Shown here piece after piece: positions 21,445-21,899 of a stretch of 21,899 nucleotides of DNA. The notes below the pieces were generated by a model, which saw only the letters and a program-made list of their open reading frames with translations, ran no database searches and was not told where the DNA came from. This DNA is from RGIG8767 sp964487395 (GTDB lineage: Bacteria > Bacillota > Clostridia > Lachnospirales > Lachnospiraceae). Within the stretch, counting starts at the first letter, position 1. Every line of letters starts with the position of its first letter. A program made the translations under genes and the position numbers. The DNA is taken from the NCBI GenBank assembly GCA_964487395.1, contig CAZAQH010000035.1, positions 1 through 21,899 of the forward strand, in the 5' to 3' direction.

Positions 21445-21899
21445 CTAGTTAGTAATAACCTGTTCTGTTTCTTTGTCAAATACGTGAATTTTTTCAACGT
21501 CAAAAGCAAATTTAACAACATCACCAGGTCTAGCTGTTGTACGAGAATCTACTCTAGCTGTGATAGGGAATTCTTCCAAATCAAAGTATAAGTAAACTTC
21601 AGCACCAAGTAATTCGTAAACTTTAATCTTAGATTCAAATACAGCTTTTGCTGTCTCGATATACATTTCTGAATCATATACATCTTCAGGACGAATACCA
21701 AATGTAACAGTTTTTCCAGCGTATCCACCTTCGATTAATTTTTTAGATTTTGCAGGAGGAAGTGGAATAGAATGTCCAGCAACAACGAGGCTTGCTTCTT
21801 CACCCTTTACTTCAACTACACCATCCATAAAGTTCATCTGAGGTGAACCCATGAATCCTGCTACGAATAAGTTTTGTGGTTTGTCATATAAGTTCTGTG
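21445..21899 (-). CDS. sugar ABC transporter ATP-binding protein UgpC/MsmK type, C-terminal part (runs off the window)
   Basis: Only the last ~150 residues are present; the reading frame continues past the window edge, so the ATG at 21852 is an internal Met. The visible part starts '...QNLYDKPQNLFVAGFMG' and 'SPQMNFMDGVVEVKG', the junction between the ATPase core and the C-terminal regulatory region. It is followed by the OB-fold/TOBE domain with 'VTFGIRPEDVYDSE' and 'YELLGAEVYLYFDLEE'. The family (MsmK/MalK/UgpC) energises carbohydrate uptake and is often shared by several sugar permeases, which fits a gene without adjacent permeases on this side. Walker motifs lie beyond the window and cannot be checked. 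A strong terminator follows. Confidence 0.92.
   Translation of the reverse strand, partial: QNLYDKPQNLFVAGFMGSPQMNFMDGVVEVKGEEASLVVAGHSIPLPPAKSKKLIEGGYAGKTVTFGIRPEDVYDSEMYIETAKAVFESKIKVYELLGAEVYLYFDLEEFPITARVDSRTTARPGDVVKFAFDVEKIHVFDKETEQVITN

Noticed and set aside
1..21899. CRISPR arrays, tRNAs, rRNAs and riboswitches
   Set aside because: No regularly spaced repeats, no tRNA-like or rRNA sequence and no known riboswitch core were recognised by eye; bioY and birA leaders are short and carry the BirA-like operator instead.

Overview
The window looks like chromosomal DNA of a low-GC anaerobic Firmicute, most likely Lachnospiraceae (Clostridium cluster XIVa). The clues are AT-rich DNA, strong Shine-Dalgarno sites, two oxygen-sensitive radical SAM activases, a domain-reversed family 3 beta-glucosidase of the kind known from Butyrivibrio/Ruminococcus, DUF3784, DUF4317 and DUF6128 proteins, and a CdaR-type regulator next to an UgpC/MsmK sugar ATPase. 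This is inferred from family content; no 16S or other marker is present.

Region 1 (1-3500) holds small accessory genes: a DUF3784 membrane protein, an alpha/beta hydrolase, a divergent MarR regulator with a flavin/PLP-type (PNPOx-fold) partner, and a broken antimicrobial-peptide-type ABC locus. There an FtsX-like permease has lost its C-terminal half and runs out of frame into the last ~55 codons of a sensor histidine kinase. Region 2 (3572-6414) holds a Rpn/PD-(D/E)XK 'transposase' family gene, a 250-base gene-free stretch, and a birA-bioY biotin operon with a promoter that overlaps a BirA-type operator.

Region 3 (6424-7907) is a compact two-gene module. An XRE protein carries a C-terminal module resembling the N-terminal part of HipA-like kinases, and the next gene is a HipA-like kinase core. 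The second gene probably starts at TTG, behind a strong ribosome site that contains the stop codon of the first. The promoter holds two near-identical palindromic operators 32 bp apart. This is the most system-like part of the window. Region 4 (7892-10181) holds an acyltransferase-3 membrane protein and a DUF4317 protein.

Region 5 (10274-13816) is a self-contained operon: a GntR/YtrA-type repressor, an ABC ATPase and a large permease. A perfect 14-bp-arm palindrome lies over its -10 box, and a bidirectional terminator ends it. Region 6 (13842-19190) holds the reversed-domain GH3 enzyme, a PflX-type radical SAM protein, the SRP RNA gene with a near-consensus promoter starting inside the end of tadA, tadA itself, and a divergent NrdG-like activase. 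Region 7 (19215-21899) holds a DUF6128 protein, a CdaR/PucR regulator and the 3' part of a sugar ABC ATPase that runs off the window.

Most genes are on the minus strand. Several starts were moved downstream of the longest open frame because a ribosome site, promoter or operator sits inside the longer version; each entry says where.
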